From the NCBI RefSeq assembly GCF_932526225.1, contig NC_064039.1, positions 12,108,139 through 12,172,138 of the forward strand: a DNA stretch of 64,000 nucleotides, given 5' to 3'. The position numbers were made by a program, and so were the translations under genes. Position 1 is the first letter of the stretch; each line of letters opens with the position of its first letter. The notes under the pieces were generated by a model. The model searched no databases. It was not told the DNA's origin and saw nothing but the letters and a program-made list of their open reading frames with translations. The DNA comes from Nematostella vectensis. Taxonomy: Eukaryota; Cnidaria; Anthozoa; Actiniaria; Edwardsiidae. Of the stretch, positions 11,901 to 23,799 are shown piece by piece.

Positions 11901-14900
11901 GACTCCCTTATTATCAAACAAATCTGTCATCTTTTGTACAGTATGGTTTTAATGCTGTACAGATTGTCAAAACAGCAACTGAAGTCAGCCTTTCGTACCT
12001 TTACTCGAATGCTTCAGCACTACAATTGTGTTTGTTTTCACCAGAGCACGCGCATGAGCATACGTTATTCAGCACTGTCTATGTATGTCTAATAATCTTT
12101 GACCAATTTCTCTAGGTTATCCACATAGCCGTCGTTTGTGCTGGTCACTCTGCAAGTCGTCAGGCTGTCACTCTTATCAAGTCACTTTTGTTCTACCGCC
12201 ACAATCCTCTACATTTTCATTTTGTTTCTGATTCTGTTGCTGAGCTCATCCTTGGAACGTTATTCAGGACGTGGGGAGTGCCTGCAGGTACTGTGTATAA
12301 TCTCTTTGCTACCACTAACGATTAACAGCTGCAATTAAAACCATAACATAAAAAGATATGATTAAATATGCCTAAATAACTGATTTGGCTGGAAAATGTA
12401 TAGTAGCACTGTAACCAAAATTGTGGGGGTTAAACCATAATCCAAAATAAATCCTTTAAAAGTATTTGATTCTCAGTCATTTTTACCTTGGTTCTATACT
12501 ATCACCCTAGATGTACAAAGTTTATTCCTAGACAGCTATATGTATTATCATATCCATCAATTGCAGAAGAATGATTGTACAGTAATTGCAAGATTTCAGA
12601 ATTGCATTTTCAATTTTTTTTCTTGGAACTACTACTTGGAACTTCTAGTTCTTTACCCAACCTATCTATGTACCATAGGAACTTAGAGTCAACAGTATAG
12701 CTATAATGTATATTACTGTTCTCTGTACCTACAGTATTGTTTCATCTGTGTTTACTGATTAATAATTCCTTTCTTGTTTATCTCTTGTAGTGCAAACCAG
12801 CTTTTACCACTTAGAAAAATATAAGGTATGCCCTAGTGATAAACCGTTTTTATTGAAAATGCAAAACATGTTAGTATCTTACTTCTGTTTACAGCTACAG
12901 TACTGTTTTCTATTATTATTGCTCCTATTTACCTCCCACTCTTTCCACTGATTTTAGGATAGGGTTTCATGGGTGCCAAACAAGCACTATTCTGGAGTGT
13001 TTGGTCTCATGAAACTTGTACTGACTGAAGCTTTACCTGAGGTGCTTGATAAGGTGAGCAATAGTATTTAAGATATATGTAATAATGATAATAGTAATTC
13101 ATTTTTTTAACGTTTTACAGCCATGCTGAATTGCTGAATTGCAGTTTCTGGCCATAAGACTAGTAATATCAAAATCAGTGTTTTACAGTGACAAACTGGC
13201 TATATACATTTGAGTTCCTTGGCCTCAAATTATTTAAAATTGGATATATTTTTTTTTATACTGAGGGGTCTTTGGCCTTGAGCTCCCTTATGAATTCCCT
13301 ACATATTGCACTAAATTACTACTTTATGTTATTTCTCAAGACTTTAAGAAAAGTATTGGCTCAAAGTTGGTGCTCTTAATGTAATGGCATTTTTTTATGT
13401 CTATATGGCATCACCATATAGGACTTTTGCAGCACAAGAGGCCGTTTCCCACCTCTGCCATGTTTCATATCTTAACGTTTTGCAAGCACTGGTTCACTAA
13501 ACTGGTTGCTGGCACTACAAAATAGTCTTTTTTAATTTCTTTTAATAATTAATATTTTATCAAATATTTCTTTTTTATCTTCCAGGTGATAGTGCTCGAC
13601 ACTGATGTTATATTTGCTTCTGATGTGGCTGAACTTTGGAAACTTCTAGACCAGCTGACAAAGAAGAAGGTGTGGGACTTGTTTACCTACTGTACACTTA
13701 AACAGTATATGGTGGAACCCTGACTCAGGACAATTACCCAATAGCCTTTGCCATCAAGGACAGTTTTTTTTTAATTACAGATGACTGGATAGGAATTCCA
13801 TACTTGCTTACACAGAACACCTCTTTAGAAGGGCAGTGCTTAGTCAGTCCCTATGGTGTCCTTTTTAGCAGGGGTAATTTGGAGTAATTTGTTTTATTTC
13901 AAAGGCAATCGGACTTGTAGAGAACCAGAGTGACTGGTACCTTGGAAAACTGTGGAAAAATCACAAGCCATGGCCTGCTTTGGTATGTTTCCTTTCGCCT
14001 TACTCTCTTGAATGGCATTTCCAATCACAATTCTAAACACTTTCCATAAAAAAGACAGCTTTATTCATTCTTATACAATAACACATATTTTAAAGACTGA
14101 ATGTGATAATTCTGGACGATACAATTACATTTGTAATTTATTCAGGTGTTCTAACATCTAAGATTTCTCAACTCGTTCATTGTTAGAAAAAACCTTTGTC
14201 AATGGTAACATAGACATTGTAATATAAAAGTTGTCAAGATATTGTACAGATATCTTATTGTGTTTATCAGGGTCGGGGATTTAACACTGGTGTGATATTA
14301 CTTGATCTTAACAAACTGCGTCGCATGAACTGGAAGGACAAATGGAGATTAACAGCTGAGAAGGAGTTGATGACCATGTTGTCTACTGCCTTAGCAGATC
14401 AGGTGATTATTTTAAGCATTTTTCCACCAGCTTCTGCAGGCCCATAAATATAAAGATTCTTAACATGATGCAGTTACAGTGGGCTGATGGTAGTACACAA
14501 AGGGGGCTTGTAGCCCAGCTGGAACTTCAGGCTAATTGACAGAAGATAGGGGACATGTACCTGTAATTGAACAAGGGCTGAGGATCATTCGAATTAAAGA
14601 AATGAAATAAGAACTTCCTTATACACTGTATGTAACAGTACTGTAGGCTCTTATAAGATTTTTCCAGACATGTTTTTCTCACTCATACCATTTTTTTTCA
14701 AGAAGCATCTGTGCTTTACTTTGTTTTCATGCTCTGTTACTGGTGGACTATATTCTTCTTTATCTTTTGTCTGCTCCCCATTTTGGTGGTACAGAATTTC
14801 TGCACTTTTTTTATTCAAATTCGCCATCTACATTACAAAAAAATAACTGCTCCTCCATCTCTTTCTTTCAGGATATATTTAATGCAGTGATAAAAAATGA

Positions 14901-17900
14901 CCCTCATTTGTTGCATAAGCTGCCTTGTACATGGAATGTCCAGCTTGGAGACAACACACGCAGTGAGGTAACCATAGTGTACATAACCTCCATTCGCTTG
15001 CTGCTTGGTAGCCTACTTTTAAGGCAAGCAAGAACAAAACCATTCTTTACTTTTGGCACCTCTCACACATTTTCCTTGGTACTCTACTTGGAAGGGTGCA
15101 TTGGCAAAACTTGTGGAATGGAGGCAGTTTAGCTACGCATACTTCTCGAAAACAAAAATAGTGTTACAGAATGGCAAACCTGCTTAGCCTCTAGCTTTAG
15201 TGTAGACAACATGTTATAGTTATTTTGTTGTCACCCAAACTAGGTTTGTTTGCATGATGGATGACACTGCCTTTTCCATGATACTTAATAACTATTGATC
15301 TGATTGTTTGCAGCAATGCTACACAGAAGTCAATGAATTAAAGGTACATAATCGCACAGAATCTCTCTTCTTATTCCTCCTCTCGAAACAGTTTACAACA
15401 ACCTCTCATCAAACTATATAGACTGAAATCAATCAAGCCATTCACAGCATCAAATAAGAACTGTATTCTACAGTAGTAACCATTAAATGTGTCAAAGTTA
15501 CGTGCTGAAGTATTATGTTCTCTGATGACTGTAAACAAATAGATGTTACCACCAACTTCTTTTGCAGGTTATCCACTGGAACTCTCCTAAAAAACTCCTG
15601 GTGAAAAACAAGCATGGTGATTTCTTCAGGAATCTTTATTTAACTTTCCTCGAATATGATGGTAACTTATTGAGGTATGGTCAGAATTTATAAGGTGTGT
15701 TGTCCAATCCATTTCCTCGATATTGTATCACTGTATGGCAAATTGTTTTGCAGGCGTGCATTATTCCATTGTGAAAAAGAAGGGGATAAGACGACTCCCT
15801 CTAACAACTCTCTTACGGCAAGCGAGCAGGAAATAGTTACCAAGGTACAAAAGGTTTTTTTCCTCAAACTTATCCAGGGCATGTACAACCTTCGCAAATA
15901 AGGGGGGAATCAAAACTTAAAGAGATGCTTCATGTTTATTATTTTTCTTGCCCTTGAAAGTGGCGTTAGAGCTACAGTTCTCTAGGAAATGCATTCGACT
16001 GCATAGCTGAATTGCTATGGCACACTTCAAAATCTGATATAAAGTTTAACTCCGGGTCATACCAATCTCTAATATAAATGAAGAATTGTTGTAAATAGTT
16101 GCTTCCCTTTGCTGTTTGTATTCTTCTTATGGCTTAGGAACTTCCATCTCATCTTTGCCCTGGGCCATCTTCATATGCTGTCTGAACAGCTTTACTCGGT
16201 TGACAACAAAATAAAAGGAGTGTCACGTTAAGCTGTTAAAACACCGTACAGGATAATTTGAAATTTTGTACTGCTAAACAATTGCTATATAACACGTTTT
16301 GTTTCCCCAGATAAAACTGTACTGTTAGCACAAGGCTTTATTCCTCCTATTTATTCCTAATTCTACCTCAGTTGCTAAGTATTACACTCTTGTTCAGCTG
16401 CCAGGCGTGGATGGTGAAGACCCGTGCTATGAGTTTAAGCAAGAGCAGCACCTGACGCAACGCACCCATCTCTACTACTTAGACTACGATTTCACCATGG
16501 TGAGTGAGACATTTACCTAAATATTTACTACATCTTTAGACTATGATTTCACCGTGGTAAATGAGACATTTACCACACCTCTACTTCTTACTTAGACTAT
16601 GATTTCACCGTGGTAAGTAAGACATTTACCTAAATATTTACTACATCTTTAGACTGATTTCACCGTGGTAATTGAGACATTTACCCCCAATATTTACTAC
16701 ATATTTAGACTATGATCTCACCGTGGTAAGTGAGACATTTACCCAAATATTTACTACATCTTTAGACTATAATTTCACCGTGGTGAGACATTTACCCCAT
16801 CCCTACTATTTCAAGGATTTTGCCCTTTCAAAACTCTTGGAAAGTCTACTGCATTCACACCCTACTGTAGATATTAAGATTGGCTCCTTGGAACTATGAT
16901 AATATGTGTGTTAATGATACGCAGGAGTATGGCCCACACGATGTTACGCTTGTCGCCCAGCTCTCCATGGATCGGCTCCAGATGGTTGAAGCTCTCTGTC
17001 AGAACTGGGAAGGTCCGATCAGCCTCGCGCTCTACATGTCCGACAGCGAGGCACAGCAATTTCTACGTTATGCGTTGGGCTCGCCTGTACTTAAGGCTCG
17101 CAAGAATATTGGCTATCACATCGTGTTTAAAGAAGGGGTAAGCATATTTTGGCATGTCCGACAGCGAGGCGCAGCAGTTTCTCCGTTATGCGCTTGGCTA
17201 TCACATCGTGTTTAAAGAATGGGTAAGTATATTTTGAGTATGAATATATTATATTCAGAATCTGCAGAAATCTTCAATGATTAAACATCAAACTTATCTT
17301 AGCCGGATTATCGAAGCCGAATTGGACTGACTTTTAAAACCAATGAAGCCATACCATTCGACACATGTTCATAAGCATAACTGTTTTGTGTGTGTGTGTG
17401 TGTGTGTGTTTTCCAGCAATTCTACCCTGTGAATTATCTCCGCAACATTGCATTGGAGCACGCGCGGACCCCGTTTGTGTTCCTCACTGATATCGACTTT
17501 CTACCGATGCCTTCGCTGAACGTCTACATCAAGTGAGTTACCGATGATGTGCGATTACAAGAAAAATCCATGTTAATAAACGGAAGGAATTGGAAATCTG
17601 GCTACCAGTGCGCAGGGTGTAAAAACCCTAATACCAACACCGCATTTCGGCATAATTTGGGGTGTGGTTCTATCAGAAAATTCCTTGGAGAAGGAACAAT
17701 GTTGTAATAGCTGAATTTTCAGAAATAGGAACTACTTGCTCATCAACCCATGTAAGCCACATTAGCTAATCGAGAATATTTAAGATCGAGGGGGAGTCTT
17801 CCCACCAGAACCAGGAGTGATTTTAATTTTTTTACGGCTGTAGTCAAATCAAATGTGACTGTGGGTGTGATTGAAAATGCTCTTTGTCTGACACAGCAAT

Positions 17901-20900
17901 CTCCTTGTAATACACTAAACCTCATTTTAGCTTGTCTGCTATAATTTTGTTGCCTAATTATGGCCCCCTAACCTTTGGTATCGGGAAATGCATTCTCGTG
18001 TTTGGGGGGGGGGGGGGGGGGGTAAAAAAAGAATCTACACAGTTTTTTTAATTTATATCCTTTGCTGCCTTCAATTTCATAGCTCTTGCTCGATACTGTA
18101 ATATATTATATTTTCTATAAAACCATCATGTCCTTATGATATGAGTGATCTGCGCTGGTTAGAAAAAACATTATGTATTTATCTTATTTCTGTACTTGTT
18201 GATTAAAAAATGAGCTTGATCTTCTTTCATCAGGCAGATGCTGGAATCCTCTCCTAACGAGAAAAAGGTGAGACTATTATCTTAATCCTTGCGCATCACC
18301 ATCTACTTCACAGCGGAAGATCGATCACTAATCCATCCCTCTCTCTGCGGTCTCGTTAACTTGTTCTGCGACCTCTTGCCTAATGCGCCACATTAGTTCT
18401 CTTTCCCAGATTTTTCTGGAAGGCGGCGAAGTTCACTTGGCTTTAAGTACTTGCCTTGTTACCATATCGCGGTCGCATCTGGGCTCAATTCCCCCCTTAT
18501 TGCTCCCTCTCATCGTATGCAATGCGATAGATTTGTTCACTTAAATGAATGTCAGCTGATAGATGTGGAATTCTGGTTGCCAGCCTCTTGAATTGATAAC
18601 AGAGATATGGCGGCAGAATCTGTGCAGTGTCCACTTTATAATAAATCATAGCGCATTCCTACATAATTAACTGAATCGACCATACGATTTCTTGTTTGTA
18701 ATGTTACAGTCATGTGTATTTACTCGCTTAATGAAAAGGCATGCATGGGTTTCAAAGCAGGAAAGGAATCGGGACACATCTTAAGTGTATTAAAGATAAT
18801 GATTTAAGATAATGATTTTTTAAAAGTATATTTGTTCATTTTCTTAAATTCTTGGTTGCACTTCTGTAATTGATTACATGATACTAGCACCTAGATGATA
18901 CGTTAATGACCAATATGCCTCGTTTTGAGAAGAAGTGGAAGAGTGTATTTACTGTTTATCACTCTATTAACAATAATGAAATTCTTGCATAACATTCATC
19001 TCACTCTATCCCTCTTTACTGTTCATATCCAGTAGATTTATTGTATTTTAACCCCTAAGCTTTTTCGGTCTTCGTACACGTCCTTGTTGCGCAGGCTAAC
19101 GTTATTACCATGCGATCTCGACCTGGATATTAAACAGCCTCTGTCATCCGCCATTTTGTCATCCTAGCAAAGTACCAAGTGTGAAAAAGCATCCATTTCC
19201 ATCCGCTGATTTTAGGAAACCAATGGAATATTTTCGGCTGAATTTGGTAGATGAAGTATAAAACATTGCTTTGAGATGGTTATTTCGAGATGTAACACAT
19301 CATGCGTCGTCCAATATTGAATGAAAACAATACCAAAGGTGAAGCTGACATGGGCACTTAAAGGCCTGGTGATTTTTATCCCCTCGCTCCTTTAGAAGGC
19401 CAATTATGCCACCTTTTCACCCTCCTCGCACCACACTGAGTCACACAAAGCACCGATGTGCATAGGGCGTTGTAAGGCGTGTACCGGAGACACTATGAAC
19501 TATTAGACTTTATTCGTGGATGGTTATTTTCTCGCAAATAGACCGTTGTATTTCAAGGGCGATTAACGTTGTTTAAACAAATATTTCACAATTTCGTGAC
19601 GGCACTAGCCCTTTTGTTATATACAGATAAAACCTTGTTATGATTTCCTGTCTAGCACTAGACCGCAAACAAGGCCGTTACTCGTGAATCTTAGACGCTC
19701 TGCTAAATTTAATCTCTTTTATGGCGATTTTTGTGTCAAAGAAGCTTCTCAGTCTTTTAGAGCGGCCTTTAAACGACCCGGTCCAGCACGTTTTTTTAAT
19801 AGTCCCAGATACCCACCCTGAGTGTGCGCGTTAATAACAAAACAATGACTTTATTATCACAGGCGTACGTTGTCCCCGCGTTTGAGACCCTCCACTACAA
19901 GCTGGAATTTCCTCAGACCAAGTCACAGCTACTCTCCTCCTGGGACCTAGGCACCGTCTTTATCTTCAGGTTAGAGTATCTGTCCATCTTGTGCAATAAA
20001 GGCAGCCTTCTCTCTGGAATTCTGATTGGACTTGCTGTGGTGTTGACTCGTCCCAGACCATGCGCATTCACACAGGTCGTCAACAAGCACCGAAACCCAG
20101 ATAGAACGCTTAGGGTTTGGGCCCCAGTGAAGGACTTTAAGTACAGTTGATCACAATGGCTCTCAAGTGGGAGCCTCCAAAACATAGATTGTTACAGGGA
20201 TAATTGAAGCAAAAATCCGATTGGAATAGTTTTTCACCAACCTTGTTTGAAGGTTCCTATGGAATATAGCTTGATTTAATCTGTGATGTTGCAGGTACAA
20301 CGAGTGGAGTAAAGGGCATGCGCCAACAGACTACGCCAAGTGGAGAACCGCCACTACGTTATACACAGTAAGCCATCAACCAAAAGATCACTACCTAGAC
20401 TTAAAGTTACAACAGGGAACCGCACAAAACCGTGGCTTTGTGACCACGCAGAGCTATGACTAATCCTGACCTCTCCAAACTGTGACTGTGCCGTGACTAC
20501 ATAAAACAGTGGCTGTGCCGTGATTACATAAAACAGTGGCTGTGCCGTGACTACATAAAACAGTGGCTGTGCCGTGACTACATAAAACAGTGACTGTGCC
20601 GTGACTACATAAAACAGTGGCTGTGCCGTGACTACATAGAACAGTGGCTGTGCCGTGACTAAATAAAACAGTGGCTGTTTTGTGACTACTTAAAACAGTG
20701 GCTGTGTCGTGACTACATAAAACAGTGGCTGTGTCGTGACTACATAAAACAGTGGCTGTGCCGTGACTACATAGAACAGTGGCTGTGCCGTGACTACATA
20801 AAACAGTGGCTGTTTTGTGACTACATAAAACAGTGGCTGTACCGTGACTACATAAAACAGTGGCTGTGCCGTGACTACATAAAACAGTGGCTGTGCCGTG

Positions 20901-22577
20901 ACTACATAGAACAGTGGCTGTGTCGTGACTACATAAAACAGTGGCTGTGCCGTGACTACATAGAACAGTGGCTGTGCCGTGACTACATAAAACAGTGGCT
21001 GTGCCGTGACTACATAAAACAGTGGCTGTGCCGTGACTACATAGAACAGTGGCTGTGTCGTGACTACATAAAACAGTGGCTGTTTTGTGACTACTTAAAA
21101 CAGTGGCTGTGCCGTGACTACATAAAACAGTGGCTAATTTTAGACTAACCGTGAACACACAGTACCCTTACCGTAGAAAACCATGTCACATGTCACAACA
21201 ACAACACCACCGTGACCGTTGCCTCTCCGTATCTTACATAGAAAGTTTGCTTGGTGTATCTTCGACCCAATATTTATCTAAAAATCTACTTGTTATCGCC
21301 TCCTAGTTATATATATCATGAACATGAGCATTCTTGTCCTGTTTCCTAGGTTCAATGGGAGGAGGATTATGAGCCGTACATCGTGGTTCCCAAGGACATT
21401 GTTCGTTATGACACCAGATTCGTAGGCTTTGGCTGGAATAAAGTGTCGCATATTATGGAAGTACACGCCCAGGGGTAAGGACATGCAAAAATTCGTCTAT
21501 TGTTATTATTTTGTAGCTGAGAACTCCTTCAAGATACAGACATCTCCCTCTGAGGACGTTCACACCTTATCAATCACTCTTGGTCCCTTGTGGTGTTACC
21601 TACCAACACACTAAAATCCAATCAAGGCACCAACCCTTTGCTGGTAGTATATTCGGTGTTCATTTTTTTTGCAAACTTAGCATTGCCTGCATATTGAGGA
21701 GATGATGGTATTTATGTGATTAACCGTTTTTGTGATTATACTGTTTGTTACTGGACACTGTCCCATGACGCTTGTTTTGTGATAACGCCCTGGTCAGTCA
21801 CGCCCTTGTTATCGTTACCATTTTATACATACTGAAAGAAAAATTATGTTAAGAAATCTCGAAATGACCACGTCAAAAAAATCTAATACTTTAATAAATG
21901 CAATCGAAAATATCGCAAAAACTTTCCCAAATCAGCTAATGGAACTGGATGTTTTTCCACACTTGTCGTTTTGCTAGGATGACAAAATGGCGGCTGACAA
22001 AGGCGCTTGCGCCCTCGTGTCCACTTTACGCGAACCAGCGCCCTAAGATAGCCCTGTGTGCAAAATAGCGCCCTTTACTGCCTGTTTCTCTCAATTTAGG
22101 TACGAATTTGTGGTTCTCTCTAACACGTTCATCGTTCGTTTGTCTCCCAATTTAGGTATGAATTTGTGGTTCTCCCTAACGCGTTCATCGTCCATTTGCC
22201 CCACTCCCCTTCGTTTGATATCTTCAAGTTCAGATCCAGTCAGCAGTACAGAAGGTGAGCATTCAGCTCGAGCTGTCTCAAGTCACATCAGCGCAATCCT
22301 ATTGGTTCCCAATAGTGCTTACCCCAGCCTCTTTTCTGTTGCAATCAGATGTCAGACTAGATTACAATCACAGATCAGACCGGTATATTTTATTCTACTT
22401 TTTCTTCTGAGGATTTCCTCATTTTCAACTAAATAGCTTAGTTTATAGAAAAGAAGATCATTGGCCTGAATGCGTCAAACTGTTTGATAAAAAAATGTTT
22501 AAAAGAAATCAGAGAAAGAAGGTCGAAATAAGATTCTTCTCGCAACTTACGCCAAACAGTCCACACCCCCCTTCAAA

Positions 22578-22656
<79 letters not shown>

Positions 22657-22968
22657 ATATATAAAAAAAGGAAGACACCAGGAATTATAGACATCATATC
22701 AATGTTGGCATATGATTATTTATGTGTTTTCTTTTTACATTTCTTTCCTAAATGACGGTTCTAGCAACTCCATGCTCTCTTGCTCACACACTCTCTCGTA
22801 AATCCCTCAGGTTCCTTAATGACGGTTCTAGCAACTCCATGCTCTCTTGCTCACACACTCTCTCGTATATCCCCCAGGTGTCTGCGAGAGCTCAAGGATC
22901 AGTTCAAGAAATATCTCCTTCAGCATTACGGACAGGACAAGTTCCCCGAGCTCGAGTTAGACAGCTGA
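5916..22968 (+). CDS. LARGE1: LARGE-type bifunctional xylosyl/glucuronyltransferase, 22 coding exons
   Basis: Golgi type II membrane enzyme that builds the alternating xylose-glucuronate polymer (matriglycan) on alpha-dystroglycan. Coding exons: 5916-6036, 9613-9783, 9969-10030, 12116-12287, 12791-12825, 12958-13053, 13586-13669, 13905-13982, 14271-14402, 14872-14967, 15314-15343, 15568-15674, 15754-15844, 16398-16499, 16925-17137, 17417-17532, 18234-18267, 19863-19969, 20295-20367, 21350-21474, 22156-22254, 22878-22968. All junctions are GT-AG and phases agree; the sum is 2235 nt (744 aa), and vertebrate LARGE1 is 756. Residues 11-33 are the signal anchor and ~57-90 a short coiled coil. The GT8-like domain from ~120 has DTD (224-226); the GT49-like domain has DID (555-557). 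Further family landmarks are [42 protein letters not shown] and [14 protein letters not shown]1 versus LARGE2 cannot be separated in a cnidarian-type animal. Confidence 0.96.
8854..9241. mobile_element. Long-arm inverted-repeat (foldback/MITE) element in LARGE intron 1
   Basis: Two arms of about 135-140 bases (about 8861-9003 and 9105-9239) are close reverse complements, for example TTGGCACCAGTCGGGCCAAG against CTTGGCCCGACTGGTGCCAA, with a ~100-base loop. The 9-mer TCAGTTTTC flanks both sides (8845-8853 and 9242-9250), a plausible target-site duplication. There is no transposase ORF, so the element is non-autonomous. Transcribed within the LARGE pre-mRNA it would fold into a long hairpin. Confidence 0.8.
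10142..10165. repeat. 24-bp poly-C tract inside a decayed repeat
   Basis: Twenty-four consecutive C in LARGE intron 3. The flanks carry GGTAATTCCAGAAAATATCC and CTTCCGGAATTCCAATTTC, which resemble the ends of the MITE at 51313-51558, so this may be another decayed copy. Confidence 0.55.
10296..10664 (-). pseudogene. Unidentified antisense ORF (122 codons) nested in LARGE intron 3
   Basis: A charged, Lys/Glu-rich open frame that starts with an ATG and looks more protein-like than most of the window's short ORFs (stretches such as [14 protein letters not shown], and SLTVDDINC followed by a short amphipathic helix). Just upstream on the same strand (about 10665-10800) another frame reads [16 protein letters not shown] before a stop, a helix-like segment in a shifted frame. 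A broken retrocopy or nested gene relic is therefore possible. I do not recognise the family. A faint resemblance to integrase-binding-domain helices of HDGF/PSIP-type proteins is too weak to use. Confidence 0.25.
16483..16800 (+). repeat. Tandem copies of the LARGE exon-14 3' end and its donor site
   Basis: The last 17 bases of exon 14 plus its splice donor are repeated five more times into the intron at spacings of about 55-58 bases (copy ends near 16500, 16557, 16613, 16668, 16726 and 16783). Most intronic copies read TTTAG, then a 17-base exon-like core ending CACCGTG, then GTAAGT, GTAATT, GTAAAT or GTGAGA, so each looks like a microexon with its own acceptor and donor. Seventeen is not a multiple of three, and read-through from exon 14 meets a TAA within 20 bases. 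Confidence 0.85.
17153..17227 (+). pseudogene. Partial internally deleted copy of the LARGE exon-15 3' end
   Basis: Sixteen bases after the exon 15 donor, ATGTCCGACAGCGAGGC.CAGCA recurs, followed by TTATGCGCTTGG and CTATCACATCGTGTTTAAAG and a second donor GTAAGT. About 34 bases found in exon 15 are missing. No acceptor AG precedes it, so it is a decoy 5' splice site attached to an exon fragment. Read-through from exon 15 would shift frame and terminate. Confidence 0.85.
17387..17409. repeat. (TG)n microsatellite beside the exon-16 acceptor
   Basis: About eleven TG dinucleotides immediately before TTTTCCAG, the acceptor of LARGE exon 16. It forms part of the polypyrimidine tract context. Confidence 0.8.
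18004..18022. repeat. Poly-G tract in LARGE intron 16
   Basis: About nineteen consecutive G following TGTTT. No other structure was noted around it. Confidence 0.7.
19134..19370 (+). mobile_element. Dispersed repeat, copy 1 (LARGE intron 17)
   Basis: The segment with GTCATCCTAGCAAAGTACC, AGTGTGAAAAAGCATCCATT, GAGATGGTTATTTCGAG and TGAATGAAAACAATACCAAA is matched over about 200 bases by 60975-61200 in direct orientation and in part by 21835-22000 in inverted orientation. No ORF was found, so this is a non-autonomous element family. Confidence 0.7.
20480..21135. repeat. 27-bp minisatellite in LARGE intron 19
   Basis: About 24 tandem copies of a 27-base unit of the form GTGACTACATAAAACAGTGG plus CTGTGCC, with variants (CTGTTTT, CTGTGTC, CATAGAA). 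Because 27 is nine codons, the reverse strand stays open for 232 codons of a nine-residue repeat, which is an artefact of the unit length. It lies entirely between exons 19 and 20. Confidence 0.95.
21835..22000 (-). mobile_element. Dispersed repeat, copy 2 (inverted, LARGE intron 20)
   Basis: Read on the - strand, GTCAGCCGCCATTTTGTCATC continues as CTAGCAAAACGACAAGTGTG and GAAAAACATCCAGTTCCATT, matching copy 1 at 19134. Copies 1 and 2 lie in opposite orientation about 2.7 kb apart, spanning LARGE exons 18-20. Confidence 0.65.
22094..22205 (+). repeat. 56-bp tandem duplication across the LARGE exon-21 acceptor
   Basis: CAATTTAGGTACGAATTTGT and CAATTTAGGTATGAATTTGT are 56 bases apart, each followed by GGTTCTC.CTAAC.CGTTCATCGT. 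The downstream acceptor (exon from 22156) keeps frame and reads [16 protein letters not shown]. Using the upstream one (from 22100) adds 56 bases and shifts frame, so the first copy is a decoy. Confidence 0.9.
22575..22658. repeat. (AAAT)n microsatellite in LARGE intron 21
   Basis: About twenty AAAT units. The reverse strand reads an artefactual Tyr-Leu-Phe-Ile repeat frame. Confidence 0.95.
22744..22877 (+). repeat. 67-bp tandem duplication across the LARGE exon-22 acceptor
   Basis: GACGGTTCTAGCAACTCCAT begins at 22754 and again at 22821. Each copy runs through CACACACTCTCTCGTA to an acceptor (ATCCCTCAG at about 22810, ATCCCCCAG at 22877). The second acceptor gives the in-frame last exon ending ELELDS. 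The first leads into intron-like sequence. Confidence 0.9.
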
Positions 22969-23799
22969 CGGCCGCCTCGTCCATAGATATGTACATTTAC
23001 AATGTCTACAGAATGATACATAGTTTGTAGTAATTTATTTTTTCAGTAGGTGGTTTCAAAAAGGTATATATGGAGAACAAGCTTAACTATTATCATTTCG
23101 AGGGATTATTCAAGAAGTGCACAAAGATGGTATGCAAATGCAACAGGATAATAGCTATTAAATCCGAGAGATAATAGATAGAAAGATATTTCTTTGTTCT
23201 GAAGCCTGACTGCTTCTGGGTAACTGTGTAGGAAGTTAAACAAAACAAAAGTCGAAAAGGAAACCTCACCCTTCCCAGAATACATTGGAATGGTAACATA
23301 ATATACCTACTCGATTTTTATCTTTGGCTGTCAGCCGGTTCCAGCTTTTGTACACCAACTACCTTGGAGTGTACGTGTATACATAGCATAACACATACAT
23401 ATTACAACCAGGGAGATTTAAAGTAATGGATTATGGGTAGGGTATAACTGTCCCTTAAAACACTGTTGTGTTCTAGGTTTGTGTTAGTGGTTTAATTATT
23501 GAATGGATGAAATGTTGGTTGATTGGGGAAATATTGAGAGGTTTTTTGTAGGGGCGGGTTCAAATATTTCTTGATAGGAACTGCTACCTCGTTTCCGCTC
23601 ACCACCAAACTATATGTACATCGCAAATTATCGCAAAGTATGAAATAATATAAAAAATCTATATTTTTATTGAAAGAATTAGAATTGTACATAACTTGAT
23701 TGTAATAAAGAAAATGCACAGCCTTAATTTTTGTTTTTTTTACATATTGGTCAAAGAAAACCGAACGCAACTGAGATTTATTTTGTGACGGAAGCCCCT
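22969..23799. other. LARGE 3' UTR and flank
   Basis: AT-rich sequence after the LARGE stop with no coding motif. An AATAAA at 23704-23709, about 740 bases past the stop, is the clearest candidate poly(A) signal on the + strand. The satellite array begins about 90 bases later. Confidence 0.5.
23704..23709 (+). promoter_or_regulatory. Candidate LARGE poly(A) signal
   Basis: AATAAA in the order and strand expected for the 3' end of LARGE. No closer canonical hexamer was noticed between the stop codon and this site. Confidence 0.35.

Noticed and set aside
17153-17222. A genuine extra LARGE exon
   Set aside because: No acceptor precedes it, it lacks 34 bases present in exon 15, and including it breaks the frame.
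20460-21158. 232-codon reverse-strand ORF of a nine-residue repeat (TATVLCSHG)
   Set aside because: It is produced by the 27-bp minisatellite, whose unit is a multiple of three; it lies in a LARGE intron and has no non-repeat coding sequence.
22509-22697. Reverse ORF with a Tyr-Leu-Phe-Ile repeat
   Set aside because: Translation of an (AAAT)n microsatellite.
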